A stretch of DNA of 64,000 bases from Nocardiopsis suaedae (GTDB taxonomy: Bacteria > Actinomycetota > Actinomycetes > Streptosporangiales > Streptosporangiaceae). This document shows positions 16,951-25,607 of this stretch, in pieces. The stretch lies in NCBI RefSeq assembly GCF_027706745.1, contig NZ_JAQFWP010000013.1, positions 62,001 through 126,000 of the forward strand. The letters run 5' to 3'. A program made the translations under genes and the position numbers. Position 1 is the stretch's first letter. The number at the start of each line of letters is the position of its first letter. Under the pieces are notes generated by a model that saw only the letters and a list, made by a program, of their open reading frames with translations, did not search any database and had not been told where the DNA came from.

Positions 16951-17409
16951 ATGAGGAAATCCCCCACGCCCGGCCGCCGGCGCACCGTGGCGGCCGCCGC
17001 ACTGATCGGCCTCACCCTCGGGCTGGCGACGCCGCCCGCGCTGGCCGCCACGGCCAGCGGCCCGCTGGGCTACATCGGCCCGATCTACGGCAAGAACTAC
17101 ACCAACCAGGCCGTGGTGAGCGACCAGAGCGTCAACTACAACCTCTACGCCGCCACCCGGAACAATTCCCGGAGCGGGAACCTGCCGACGGGGTACCTGG
17201 GAGCCCGGCCGCGCCTGTTCAAAGGGGGCTCCCTGTGCTCGCAGGGGGCCTGGTACTACAATTCGGGAACCGCGAGCGGGATCTCGACCTCACGGCACAC
17301 CAACGGCTGCGGGCGCGGTTCGTACAATAGCTACGGAGTGACCCGCCACTACAACGGGAACGGGTACGACAACTACTACACGTTCCGCAGCCCCAATATC
17401 GGCTTCTAG
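16951..17409 (+). CDS. Small secreted protein, unknown function
   Basis: The 152-aa protein has a clear signal peptide (basic KSPTPGRRR, hydrophobic AAAALIGLTLGLA, cleavage near ALA-AT, ~residue 34). The mature part is rich in Tyr, Asn, Gly and Ser (YGKNYTNQ, NYNLYAATRNN, HYNGNGYDNYYTF) with two Cys (SLCSQG, NGCGRG) that could form one disulfide. I recognise no family. It is followed after 15 bp by a second exported protein gene. Confidence 0.8.
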   Translation: MRKSPTPGRRRTVAAAALIGLTLGLATPPALAATASGPLGYIGPIYGKNYTNQAVVSDQSVNYNLYAATRNNSRSGNLPTGYLGARPRLFKGGSLCSQGAWYYNSGTASGISTSRHTNGCGRGSYNSYGVTRHYNGNGYDNYYTFRSPNIGF

Positions 17410-17424
17410 GGATCCGGTGGAGAA

Positions 17425-17862
17425 ATGAGGACCAAGCGCAGCAGGATGCTCACCGCGGTCTTCGGAACGGCCGCCTTCATCGCCGCCGGTGCGGTCGGAG
17501 CACAGGCCTCGTCGCTGATGCTCCCCGACGGCGGGCCCGCCCGGCCCGCCCCCTCGTACGCGACCAACGCCCAGGGGCAGACCTACGGTTCGGCCCTGGA
17601 GGCCCGGACCCCCCAGGAGGAGCCGGACCTGATCGAGGCCTACGGCGACGACGGAACGCTCGGCTACGTCAAGGCCGACGACCTCAAGGGCCCCGACCAG
17701 ACGCGGGAAGAGGTCTTGGAGCACATCGACGCCCAGGAGAGGGACGCGATCCCGGACGTCCGGATCCCGCTCTATGAGCGCGACGGCACGACCGTCATCG
17801 GGACGTTCACGATCGACGGCTCGGACGCCTCCCGATCAGAGGAGACGGTCTCGGGAGACTGA
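17425..17862 (+). CDS. Small secreted protein, unknown function
   Basis: The 145-aa protein has an N-terminal export signal (basic MRTKRSR, hydrophobic TAVFGTAAFIAAGAVGA, cleavage near AQA). The mature region is acidic, with YATNAQGQTYGSALEAR, PDLIEAYGDDGTLGYVKADDLKG and a C-terminal segment ERDGTTVIGTFTIDG that looks like a beta-hairpin. No enzyme motif is seen. It is probably co-transcribed with the upstream secreted protein; a perfect hairpin follows. Confidence 0.8.
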   Translation: MRTKRSRMLTAVFGTAAFIAAGAVGAQASSLMLPDGGPARPAPSYATNAQGQTYGSALEARTPQEEPDLIEAYGDDGTLGYVKADDLKGPDQTREEVLEHIDAQERDAIPDVRIPLYERDGTTVIGTFTIDGSDASRSEETVSGD

Positions 17863-17900
17863 GGAGGGTCGGCGTCCCGACCCCATCGGGACGTTCCGAC

Positions 17901-17929
17901 GGAGCCCGGGCCGCTCCGGCCCGGGCTCC
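17901..17929 (+). terminator. Perfect 12-bp hairpin after secreted-protein operon
   Basis: GGAGCCCGGGCC / GGCCCGGGCTCC with a 5-nt loop lies 39 bp after the stop of the second secreted-protein gene and is followed by CTTG. It is a likely intrinsic terminator. Confidence 0.82.
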
Positions 17930-18054
17930 CTTGCGGGCGGCGGCCGAGTACTCTCCCCCGTCCCGGCCGGTCCCGCCCCGGCGCCGTGCCGGCACCGGTG
18001 GGTGGTGTACATGTGGTGGACCGGACCCTCCGCCGCACACCCCCGGAGACCTTC

Positions 18055-18639
18055 ATGCGACGTGTCGCCATCTTTCTCGGCTCGGCCGACGGGCATGACC
18101 CCGCGCACGCCGAGCTCGCCGTCGGCGTGGGCAAGGAGCTGGCCCGACGCGGAATCGGCATCGTCTACGGCGGGGGCCGCAAAGGGCTGATGGGCGCGGT
18201 CGCGGACAGCGCGCTGAAGGCGGGCGGCGAGGTCGTCGGCGTCATACCGAAGAGCATGGTCGAACGGGAGTGGGCGCACGAGGACGTGACCGAGCTGATC
18301 ACGTGCGATTCGATGCATGAACGCAAGGCGCTGATGGCCGACCGCTCCGACGCCTTCCTCGCCCTGCCCGGAGGGCTCGGCACCTTGGAGGAGATCTTCG
18401 AGGTGTGGTCGTGGCGCCAATTGGGCTTCCACTCCAAGCCGGTCGGGTTCCTCGATGCCGGGGGCTTCTGGACACCCCTGCTCGACGCGCTGCAGGGGCT
18501 CGTCGACTCCGGGTTCCTCGCCGCCGCCACACTGCAGGACGCCGCCGTCGCCCCCGACCTGCCCGGCCTCTTGGCCGAGTTGGAGGAACGGATGCGCAGC
18601 ACCCCGCGGCCCGCCCACGGACCGGAGGGAGCCGGCTGA
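18055..18639 (+). CDS. LOG-family protein (cytokinin riboside 5-prime-monophosphate phosphoribohydrolase type)
   Basis: The 194-aa protein matches the LOG fold: IFLGSADGHD near the start, YGGGRKGLMGAVAD (~42-55), SMHERKALMADRSDAFLALPGGLGTLEE with the hallmark PGGxGTxxE, and KPVGFLDAGGFW. Characterised members remove ribose-5-phosphate from AMP-type nucleotides. ATG at 18055 places the fold at the N-terminus; longer in-frame starts lack a ribosome site. Confidence 0.9.
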   Translation: MRRVAIFLGSADGHDPAHAELAVGVGKELARRGIGIVYGGGRKGLMGAVADSALKAGGEVVGVIPKSMVEREWAHEDVTELITCDSMHERKALMADRSDAFLALPGGLGTLEEIFEVWSWRQLGFHSKPVGFLDAGGFWTPLLDALQGLVDSGFLAAATLQDAAVAPDLPGLLAELEERMRSTPRPAHGPEGAG

Positions 18640-18729
18640 GCCTCAGGTGGGGGATCACCGGCCGCCCCCTCCCGGGCGTCGGCGTCCTCCCCGGACCCGC
18701 GTGCCCTCAGGGCGAGAGGTTCCCCGGGC

Positions 18730-18851
18730 CGACATGCGGGGAAGGAGACGTGCCTCTGAACCCGCATGTCGACTCCCCGGTGGGCACAGTGCGCGCGGAG
18801 ATCGATGTGCACGCGAATCCGCTTGTCGACTCCGCACATGTCGACAAGCGG
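18730..18851. repeat. Two long inverted repeats between convergent genes
   Basis: In the gap between the LOG gene and the convergent lipoprotein gene, CGACATGCGGG (18730-18740) pairs with CCCGCATGTCG (18761-18771). CCGCTTGTCGAC (18819-18830) pairs perfectly with GTCGACAAGCGG (18840-18851) across a 9-nt loop. The second may be a bidirectional terminator. The core ATGTCGAC recurs at 10573-10584. Confidence 0.75.
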
Positions 18852-18909
18852 ACCGCATGCGGGCACCCCCACCGCCCTGGTCGGGGTGCCGGTCCGAGGG
18901 CCGACGGGC

Positions 18910-19827
18910 TCAGGCGGCGGCCTTGTCGGTGACGCGCCGGACGGCGTCCAGGGCGACGTCGGGCTGGTCGGTGTGGATGTAGTGGCCGCTCTCCTCGGCG
19001 GTGCTCAGCTCACTGTCCTCGGAGACCGCCAGCCACTTCTCCTGGCCCTCCGTCCACACGCGCTCCAGGTCGTCGCCGTACTCGGGGACCTCGCCCAGGT
19101 AGGGGACCCCGTGCTGGATGACCTCGGTCGGGATGTCGCCCGCCGAGCGCACCTCCGGGTCGCTGTCGATGGTGATCATCTCCGGGTTCTCCCCGCCGAA
19201 CAGGGCGACGTTCTGCGCGCGCACCTCGGCGCCCTCGCCCTCGGCGGACTCGGGGATGACCCCGGTGATGTCGTCGATCATCGTCGGGGAGGTGGCGTCC
19301 AGCAGCACCAGTCCGGCGACCTCGTCCTTGTGGTCGGGGGCGTAGCGGGCGGCGATCAGCCCGCCCAGCGAGTGGCCCACCAGGACGACCGGGCCGTCCG
19401 GGGCGACGTCCTCCAGCACCGCGGTGAGGGTCTCTCCGGCGTCGGCGATGCTCTGCGCCCCCTTCGGCGCGTCGCTCCCGCCCTCGCCGAACCGGTCGTA
19501 GGAGCAGACCCGGTCCTTCTCGCTCACGGCCTCCTGCAGGTCGGCCATCGTGTCCAGCCCGTCGCCCATCCCGGGCATCAGGACGACGACGGGCCGCTCG
19601 TCCGCGGGGCCGCCGGAGCAGGAGACGTTCACGTCGCCGCCGTCGGTGCCGAGCATCTTCGTCCCGGTGAACAGCTCCCCGTTGTTCGCCACGTCGTCGG
19701 CGGCGGACTCCAGGTCTGCCTTGACCTCGTCCATCCCCGCGCCGACGTCGTCGGCGACCGTCCCGCACCCGGCGAGGACGGTGGAGAACAGGGCGGTCAG
19801 GGCGGTCACCCGGATGGTGCGGGACAT
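18910..19827 (-). CDS. Alpha/beta-hydrolase lipoprotein
   Basis: The 305-aa protein begins with a lipoprotein signal (MSRTIRVTALTALFSTVLAGC, lipobox LAGC) and is probably anchored outside the membrane. The hydrolase domain has VVVLMPGMGDG at the oxyanion position, nucleophile elbow LVGHSLGG, LLDATSPTM and C-terminal His in ESGHYIHTDQPD. GGAGG lies just before the ATG. The substrate is unknown. Confidence 0.88.
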   Translation of the reverse strand: MSRTIRVTALTALFSTVLAGCGTVADDVGAGMDEVKADLESAADDVANNGELFTGTKMLGTDGGDVNVSCSGGPADERPVVVLMPGMGDGLDTMADLQEAVSEKDRVCSYDRFGEGGSDAPKGAQSIADAGETLTAVLEDVAPDGPVVLVGHSLGGLIAARYAPDHKDEVAGLVLLDATSPTMIDDITGVIPESAEGEGAEVRAQNVALFGGENPEMITIDSDPEVRSAGDIPTEVIQHGVPYLGEVPEYGDDLERVWTEGQEKWLAVSEDSELSTAEESGHYIHTDQPDVALDAVRRVTDKAAA

Positions 19828-20038
19828 AGGGGGCCTCCAGAAGGCGAAGCTGTGCGGGAGAAGGCGCGGCGCCGGACGGGTCGTCCACCCGCCCGGCCGC
19901 CGCCATGGGCGCGGAGCGCCGGGTTCGGGGGAAGACGCTACGGATCCGGCACGGGTCGAGGCGTCCCCGTGGAGTGGACACCTTCCTGTCGCTCGCGCGG
20001 GGGACACGCCCCCGGACGGCCGCCGCTATGCTGCCCCG

Positions 20039-21217
20039 GTGTCCACGCTCCGGCGGCTCCCCCACGTGTGGCAGCGACTCGACGTCACCCTCCGGGACCT
20101 CCCCCTCGCCCTCCTGATCCTGACCGCCTCGCTCATCCCCGACCTGCACAACCACGGCACGCAGCTCGGCGGCGTCCCCGACCGCCCGATGGACTCCCTC
20201 GGGCTGCTCGCGGCCGCGCTGCAATGCCTGCCCCTGGCCGGGCGCCGACGGTGGCCCGCCCTGTCCCTGGCCCTGGTGGCGGTCGGCTTCTCGCTCGACC
20301 AGCTGAACGGCTACCACCTGTACGCGGGCACCGCGATGCCCATCGCGCTGATGAGCGCCGGCGCCCACCTCGGCCGGTACCGGCGCACCGCCATGGCCGC
20401 CGCCTCGGTGGCGTACGTGGCGCTGGCCCTCGCGCTGTCCCGGCTCGGGTCGGGCGAGTCCCTTCCCGAGTGGGTGATGTACTACGCGGCGCTGGCCCTC
20501 GCCTGGGGGATCGGCGCGTGGCTGCGCTCCTTCCGCGCCGCCGAGGCCGAGCGCCGCCGCCTGGTCGCCGAGGCCACCCGCACCGCCGAGCGCACCCGCA
20601 TCGCCCGCGAGCTGCACGACGTCGTCACCCACCACGTGACCGCGATGGTGGTGCAGGCCGAGGCGGCGCGCTACCTGACCGCCGCGCCCGACCGCCTCGA
20701 CCAGACGCTCACATCGGTCACCGACACCGGCCGCCAGGCCATCACCGACCTGCGCCGCCTGCTGGACGTGCTCAACCCGGACCACGACCGCGACCCCTCC
20801 TCCGACGAGGGCCTGGCCTCCGTGGTCGAGCGGACCCGGCGCTCCGGGCAGCCGGTCGCGTTCAGCGAGGAGGGCGAGCCGTCCGCCTCCCCCGGCAGCG
20901 CGGGGCTCGTCGCGCACCGCGTCGTACAGGAGGCGCTGACCAACGCCCTCAAGCACGCGCACGGCCGCCCCACCTCCGTCCGCGTGCACCACCGCCCCGA
21001 GGAGATCACCGTGACCGTCAGCACCGACCGCAGCGGGCCCACGGACCGCTCGGGACCCCCGGACGGTGCCGTTCCCGGCGGCGGGCGGGGCCTGGCGGGC
21101 CTGCGTGAACGCGTCGAGGTCCTGGGCGGCGACTTCTCCGCCCGGCCGGAGGAGGGCGGACGCTTCACCGTGCGCGCCCGCATCCCCGCCCACGCCCCGG
21201 CGGGCACGCGGCCATGA
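20039..21217 (+). CDS. Sensor histidine kinase, NarL-type two-component system
   Basis: The 392-aa kinase has about five N-terminal membrane segments (residues ~20-165). A HisKA_3 dimerisation box follows with the phosphoacceptor H193 (IARELHDVVTHHVTAM), then an HATPase domain (VVQEALTNALKHAHG as N box; GRGLAGLRERVEVLGG as G box). The GTG start fits the frame; an ATG 11 bp upstream is out of frame. Its stop overlaps the response regulator start (ATGA). Confidence 0.93.
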   Translation: MSTLRRLPHVWQRLDVTLRDLPLALLILTASLIPDLHNHGTQLGGVPDRPMDSLGLLAAALQCLPLAGRRRWPALSLALVAVGFSLDQLNGYHLYAGTAMPIALMSAGAHLGRYRRTAMAAASVAYVALALALSRLGSGESLPEWVMYYAALALAWGIGAWLRSFRAAEAERRRLVAEATRTAERTRIARELHDVVTHHVTAMVVQAEAARYLTAAPDRLDQTLTSVTDTGRQAITDLRRLLDVLNPDHDRDPSSDEGLASVVERTRRSGQPVAFSEEGEPSASPGSAGLVAHRVVQEALTNALKHAHGRPTSVRVHHRPEEITVTVSTDRSGPTDRSGPPDGAVPGGGRGLAGLRERVEVLGGDFSARPEEGGRFTVRARIPAHAPAGTRP

Positions 21218-21873
21218 GCGCACCGATCCGGGTCCTGATCTGCGACGACCAGGCGATGATCCGGACCGGCCTGGTCACCATCGTCGACGCCCAGCCCGAC
21301 CTGGAGGTCGCGGGGGAGTGCGGCGACGGCGGGGCCGCGGTCGAACTGGCCGGGAAGCTGCGCCCCGACGTGGTGGTGATGGACGTGCGCATGCCCGTGC
21401 TCGACGGCATCGAGGCCACCCGCCGCCTGGCGGGGTCCGGGGTGGACCTCCCCGTGAAGGTCCTCGTGGTCACGACGTTCAACCTGGACGAGTACGTGTA
21501 CGAGGCGCTGCGCGCGGGGGCGAGCGGGTTCCTGCTCAAGGACGCGCCCCCGTCCCAGCTCCTGCACGGCATCCGGACCGTGGCCACCGGCGCGGCGCTC
21601 CTGGACCCCGAGGTCACGCGCCGGCTGGTGGGCAGGTTCGCGGCCCGCATCCGCCCTTCGTCCACCGAACCGGGGGACGTCCCGCTCACCCCGCGCGAGC
21701 TGGAGGTGCTGCGGCTGATCGCGAACGGGCTGTCCAACGGGGAGATCGCCGCGACGCTGGTCATCAGCCAGGAGACCGTGAAGACGTTCGTCTCCCGCAT
21801 CCTGACCAAGCTCGACCTGCGCGACCGCGTCCAGGCCGTGGTCTATGCCTACAGGAACAGCCTGGTGGACTGA
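21214..21873 (+). CDS. LuxR/NarL-family response regulator
   Basis: The 219-aa regulator has a receiver domain with DD at 11-12, phosphoacceptor D57 in VVVMDVRMPVLDG, T/F switch region VTTFN and Lys in GFLLKD. It ends in a C-terminal LuxR HTH (LTPRELEVLRLIANGLSNGEIAATLVISQETVKTFVSRILTKL). It is the partner of the overlapping kinase; its target is unknown. Confidence 0.95.
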   Translation: MSAPIRVLICDDQAMIRTGLVTIVDAQPDLEVAGECGDGGAAVELAGKLRPDVVVMDVRMPVLDGIEATRRLAGSGVDLPVKVLVVTTFNLDEYVYEALRAGASGFLLKDAPPSQLLHGIRTVATGAALLDPEVTRRLVGRFAARIRPSSTEPGDVPLTPRELEVLRLIANGLSNGEIAATLVISQETVKTFVSRILTKLDLRDRVQAVVYAYRNSLVD

Positions 21874-21969
21874 GCCGGGGCCGGTTCCCATTCCTGCAAG
21901 ACGCCGGTGGCGGGCCCAGGGGACGATGCGCGGGTCGTGTTCCGTGCCGATCCGTGTCAGGAGTCGTCG

Positions 21970-22317
21970 ATGGCCGTCCGCCGCGTCGTTCCCAATGCCC
22001 GTTCATCGTCCGTGCGGGAGGCCGCCGGGTTCTATGCGCTGTTGGGCTTCGAGGAGGTCATGAACCTCGGCTGGGTCGTGACGCTCGCGTCCCCGGAGGT
22101 CCCGACGGCACAGGTCAACCTGATGACCGGCGACGCGACCGCGCCGGTGGTCCCCGACATGAGCGTGGAGGTGGACGACGTCGACGCGGCGTACGCGGCC
22201 GTCCGCGAGAGCGGCGCGGAGATCGTTCACCCCTTGCAGGACGAGGAGTGGGGCGTGCGGCGGTTCTTCGTCCGCGCCCCCGACGGCCGCGTGGTCAACG
22301 TGCTGGGCCACCGGTGA
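21970..22317 (+). CDS. VOC (glyoxalase/bleomycin-resistance) family protein
   Basis: The 115-aa single-domain VOC protein (FYALLGFEEVMNLGWVVTLASPE ... DVDAAYAAVRESGAEIVHPLQDEEWGVRRFFVRAPDGRVVNVL) would act as a dimer. ATG at 21970 is chosen because the fold begins directly after it. Its function is unknown: metal-dependent isomerase, dioxygenase or drug-binding protein. Confidence 0.85.
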   Translation: MAVRRVVPNARSSSVREAAGFYALLGFEEVMNLGWVVTLASPEVPTAQVNLMTGDATAPVVPDMSVEVDDVDAAYAAVRESGAEIVHPLQDEEWGVRRFFVRAPDGRVVNVLGHR

Positions 22318-22360
22318 GCCGCTGTTAGGCCGCCGCTGGGCCACGTTTCCCGTGAAACGA

Positions 22361-22395
22361 GGCAGGCCCCGGCACTTCGCCGGGGCCGTCCTGCC
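22361..22395. terminator. Hairpin between convergent VOC and membrane-protein genes
   Basis: GGCCCCGGC / GCCGGGGCC (22365-22373, 22379-22387) form the inner stem, and GGCAG / CTGCC extend it. It lies between the stops of two convergent genes. Confidence 0.75.
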
Positions 22396-22397
22396 CG

Positions 22398-22790
22398 TCA
22401 GTCGGTGGCCGCGTCCAGGGGGAAGCACACGACGATCATCACAACGGTCAGCGCCACGCAGAAGACGTACATCTTCCACTTCGGGACCACGTGTTCCTCC
22501 CCGGCGGCGTGCTTCTCCAGGCTCTTGCGCATGTCGGGGCGGAGGGCGGCGAAGAGCACCGCGAACGACGCGAACAGGAAGGTGGAGGCGTAGAAGGTCT
22601 CGGTCACCGTGAAGTGCCGAGACGGGTTGCCCGCAAGGGGGAAGCTCAGCAGGAAGGCCGGGAACAGCGTCCAGGCCAGCACCGCCGCCACGCGCCGGAA
22701 GCAGAAGTAGAGCGCGGCCATGGTCAGGACGGCGGCCGCGATCGCCGCGTACTTCCACTGCTCGGCCTCCAGGAGGTCGATGAACAGCAT
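22398..22790 (-). CDS. Small integral membrane protein, unknown function
   Basis: The 130-aa protein has four hydrophobic segments (AAIAAAVLTMAALYFCF, VLAWTLFPAFLLSFPLAG, ASTFLFASFAVLFAAL, MYVFCVALTVVMIVVCF) and a charged loop with DMRKSLEKHAAGEEHVV. I recognise no family. Confidence 0.75.
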   Translation of the reverse strand: MLFIDLLEAEQWKYAAIAAAVLTMAALYFCFRRVAAVLAWTLFPAFLLSFPLAGNPSRHFTVTETFYASTFLFASFAVLFAALRPDMRKSLEKHAAGEEHVVPKWKMYVFCVALTVVMIVVCFPLDAATD

Positions 22791-23218
22791 CCCCGTGATC
22801 CCCCGTTCGTCAGATATGCCGCAATGGTCCCATTCGGGCGACGCGCTCCGCCCTGGAGCACGGGTCGGCGACGGCGGTCACCCGTTGCCGAAGCGCGACA
22901 GCCCCCGCGCCGCGCGGTCGGCCGGTCGCCGCACCTCCGGGGCCAGTTCGGGCGGCCCGAGCAGGGTGTCGTCGACAGGGAGCTGAACGAGCCGGAACAC
23001 CAGGTGCCGCGGTTGGCGATGTGGAACCAGACCGCCCACCTGTGGCCGGGGGCGTCGCTGGGGCTGAAGACGCTGCCGGTGGAGGCCATGCACGGCGACA
23101 TGGACATCGTGACGCAGACGCTCGGCATGCCGGAGGAGGTCAGGGTGAGCGCCCGCGAGCGCGCTGGACGCCCTTCAGCTCACCCTGGACGTGGACCGCA
23201 AGGTCAACGGGGGCTGAG
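22791..23218 (+). pseudogene. Gene-free stretch with a probable degraded coding fragment
   Basis: No intact gene occupies 22791-23365. Plus-strand frames carry protein-like pieces: NQTAHLWPGASLGLKTLP then EAMHGDMDIVTQTLGMPEE and SARERA. A continuation LDALQLTLDVDRKVNGG ends at a stop near 23218 in a different frame. A one-base frameshift near 23160 would join them. I recognise no family; this could be the 3-prime end of a decayed gene. Confidence 0.35.
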
Positions 23219-23320
23219 GCATGGCCGACCGCAACGGCTCCACGTGGCCGGTTCCGGCGGCTGGTCCGCATCACCGGCCCGAGATAGCATCCTCTCGGGA
23301 TGCTTTCAGGTAAAGCACGA

Positions 23321-23352
23321 CGCGGCCCCCGTCCAGACCGACGGGGGCCGCG
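23321..23352 (-). terminator. Perfect 13-bp hairpin after the DUF397 gene
   Basis: CGCGGCCCCCGTC / GACGGGGGCCGCG with a 6-nt loop lies 13 bp beyond the 3-prime end of the minus-strand DUF397 gene. It probably terminates the XRE-DUF397 transcript. Confidence 0.82.
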
Positions 23353-23365
23353 TTCGTGTCTGGGA

Positions 23366-23554
23366 TTAGAGGTCGCGGACCGTGGCGAGGAACGCCCCCC
23401 ACTCGACAATGGGGAACATGAGGTGCCCATCGCCAGGGTGCTGGCTGTCGCGGACCGCCGACGCGCCGGGCGCCTCGGCGACCTCGACGCAGTTCTCTCT
23501 GGCGCCCTGGGAGTAGCTGGACTTGCGGAACTCCAGGTGGGATGCGGTTGACAT
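23366..23554 (-). CDS. DUF397 family protein
   Basis: The 62-aa protein has the DUF397 pattern: LEFRKSSYSQGARENCVEVAEAPGASAVRDSQHPGDGHLMFPIVEWGAFL. In actinomycetes these small proteins pair with an XRE/Scr1-type regulator and are thought to act as its partner. The pair here is separated by 9 bp. Confidence 0.92.
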   Translation of the reverse strand: MSTASHLEFRKSSYSQGARENCVEVAEAPGASAVRDSQHPGDGHLMFPIVEWGAFLATVRDL

Positions 23555-23563
23555 AGTGGTCCT

Positions 23564-24409
23564 TCAGGGCTCTATGAGGGTCTCCAGGAACGCCCGCGAG
23601 TCTTCCACGCTGAGCGCAGATGCATGGACGTGGTCATAGATCATCTCGCAGCGCTCGATCTCACGAGGATCCTCGTAAAACAGCGATGAGAGGATGTCCT
23701 CCCGATATACCACCTGCGGATCCTCCTTGAAATCGAGGATCACGAAGCTCCCCGCGGTGGCCGCATGGAGACCGGCGGAGTACGGCAGCACCTGGATCCG
23801 CAGCTCCGGCCGCTGTACATCGAGCAGGTACCGGATCTGTTCATCCCTGAGCTCTGAAGGGAGCCTGTGCAGGGCCGCCTCATCGATGATGGCCCAGATC
23901 CGAGGTGACTCCGGGCGCCCGAGGATCTGCTTGCGCAGCATTCGCGCCTCGACATGGCGGTCGACCTCGTCCTCGGCGGTCACACCGGCGGCCCGTGTGG
24001 CGGCGCGTGCGTACGCCTCGGTCTGGAGCAAGCCAGGGATGACCAGCGCCTCATAGGTACGGATGCGGGACGCCTCGATCTCCAGCCCGACGTAGGCGCC
24101 TTTGCCGAGGACATCCGAGTAGCCGACCCACCAGCCGCGTTGTCGGGCCTGTTTGGTGAGCGCGATGAACGAGTCCCGTTCGGCTTCGTCTGTGACGCCG
24201 TAGATGTCGAGGAGTACCTCGACGTCTTTGGGGCTGGGACGCGTCCACTCGTTGTTCTCGATCCGCGTGAGCTTGCCGCGGGACCAGCGTCCGATGCCCG
24301 TCTTCTTGGCTTCCGCAGTCACGTACTCGGCCGTGTAGCCCTGGGCCTCCCGTAGCTCCCGCAAGTGGCGTGACAGTCGCCGACGCCGGAGTGGCGGGCT
24401 GCTGGCCAT
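23564..24409 (-). CDS. XRE-family regulator (Scr1-type, DUF5753 C-terminus)
   Basis: The 281-aa protein has an N-terminal helix-turn-helix (LRELREAQGYTAEYVTAEAKKTGIGRWSRGKLTRIENNEW) and a long C-terminal domain typical of actinobacterial XRE-DUF397 pairs (YEALVIPGLLQTEAYARAA; LRIQVLPYSAGLHAATAGSFVILDF). It is likely autoregulatory. ATG at 24409 fits the domain start better than the longer frame. Confidence 0.92.
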   Translation of the reverse strand: MASSPPLRRRRLSRHLRELREAQGYTAEYVTAEAKKTGIGRWSRGKLTRIENNEWTRPSPKDVEVLLDIYGVTDEAERDSFIALTKQARQRGWWVGYSDVLGKGAYVGLEIEASRIRTYEALVIPGLLQTEAYARAATRAAGVTAEDEVDRHVEARMLRKQILGRPESPRIWAIIDEAALHRLPSELRDEQIRYLLDVQRPELRIQVLPYSAGLHAATAGSFVILDFKEDPQVVYREDILSSLFYEDPREIERCEMIYDHVHASALSVEDSRAFLETLIEP

Positions 24410-24648
24410 GTCGGTGCTCCTCGTTGTCGAGCTACGGACCTGGCCTGATCCTACGCCGGGGCGCGAGTATTCGGACAATTTGGTACACCGTCCACTTAGT
24501 TACTGGCTTCCGAGGGTAACTTTCGATGCCTGAAAAGATTCTCACACGGATTTGAAAGTGGGCATTGAACTTTTACCGTGCGTGAGGGAGCATGGCGTCA
24601 CCTGAGAGCAGCCGGGCCTCCCACCCGGCACATCCCGAGGAGCCACCC

Positions 24649-24972
24649 ATGGACCTCTCCGTGAAGAAGCCCCCCGAGCGGCGGCGGGCCGCGCGCGTCC
24701 GCAGCTACAGCCGCGACCGCATCCCCGGCTTCGGCCACTTCTGCGAGGTCGCCTCGCGCCACCGCGACGACTGGTCGATCACCTACGACTACGCCTCGCC
24801 CACCCCCTACCGGGCGCAGTCCCGCCACCGCGACGACGCCGTCATCACCACGAGCGCCGTCGATGTCCTCGACGGCGCGCTCGCCGCGCTCGCGCCGGTG
24901 GCCGACCCACGCTCCTCCGCGCTCCGGTCGCGGACGGACGGCTTCGCCTCGACCATGCGGAAGGTGGCGTGA
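24649..24972 (+). CDS. Hypothetical protein, first gene of a small overlapping operon
   Basis: The 107-aa protein has no recognised domain. It is basic at the N-terminus (KKPPERRRAARVRSYSRDR) and contains two similar RHRDD motifs (ASRHRDDWSITYDY, QSRHRDDAVITTS). ATG at 24649 has GAGGAG 7 nt upstream. Its stop overlaps the next gene. The 239-bp AT-richer gap before it likely carries the promoter. Confidence 0.7.
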   Translation: MDLSVKKPPERRRAARVRSYSRDRIPGFGHFCEVASRHRDDWSITYDYASPTPYRAQSRHRDDAVITTSAVDVLDGALAALAPVADPRSSALRSRTDGFASTMRKVA

Positions 24973-25607
24973 TGGTGCTCCCCGAGACCGACCACCCGCT
25001 CATGACCACCACCGAGGTCGCGGCCATCTTCCGGGTCGACCCCAAGACCGTCGCCCGCTGGGCGGGCGAGGGCAGGATCAAGGGGGTCCGCACGCTCGGC
25101 GGCTTCTACCGGTTCCCCCGGGCCGAGGTGCAGCGCGTGCTCTCCGAAGGCATGGCGGCGTCCGGAGCACCGGCCCCCGCCTCCCGGCGACTCTCCCTCC
25201 GGCCGGAGGCGCCGCCGGCCGAGCCGTCCGACATCGCCCCGCCCGAGGTCGCCCCGTCCGACGCCGTTCTGTCCGACGACAAGGCCTCCGACAGCGACGA
25301 CGAGTTCCCCGACATCACCCCCGAGCCCGACGCGGACGTGGTGTGGGCCTACTTCGACGCCGACACCGGTGACGCGGTCCTCACCCTGACCGACGACGCG
25401 TGCGGCGTCCTCCGCCTCCGCACCGACCGCGAGGAGCACGAAGCCGTGCTGCTGGCGGTCCTCACGGCCGCGTGCGCGGGCGCCCGCACCGCCGTCGACG
25501 AGAGCACTCGGAACTGGTGGGCCGCCGTCGCCCGCCGGGGCGAGGCGGTCCTGGACCAGGTACGCGGGGTCGGCCGCCTACCGCAGGTGTCCCGAGAGGA
25601 CCCGTGA
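24972..25607 (+). CDS. BldC-like (MerR-superfamily HTH) DNA-binding protein
   Basis: The 211-aa protein has a BldC-like winged helix near the N-terminus (LMTTTEVAAIFRVDPKTVARWAGEGRIKGVRTLGGFYRFPRAEVQRVL). An acidic, Pro/Ser-rich linker follows (~70-115), then a ~95-residue C-terminal domain of unknown type. Real BldC is ~68 aa, so this is a fusion or accessory relative. Its start overlaps the upstream stop (GTGATG). Confidence 0.82.
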   Translation: MVLPETDHPLMTTTEVAAIFRVDPKTVARWAGEGRIKGVRTLGGFYRFPRAEVQRVLSEGMAASGAPAPASRRLSLRPEAPPAEPSDIAPPEVAPSDAVLSDDKASDSDDEFPDITPEPDADVVWAYFDADTGDAVLTLTDDACGVLRLRTDREEHEAVLLAVLTAACAGARTAVDESTRNWWAAVARRGEAVLDQVRGVGRLPQVSREDP

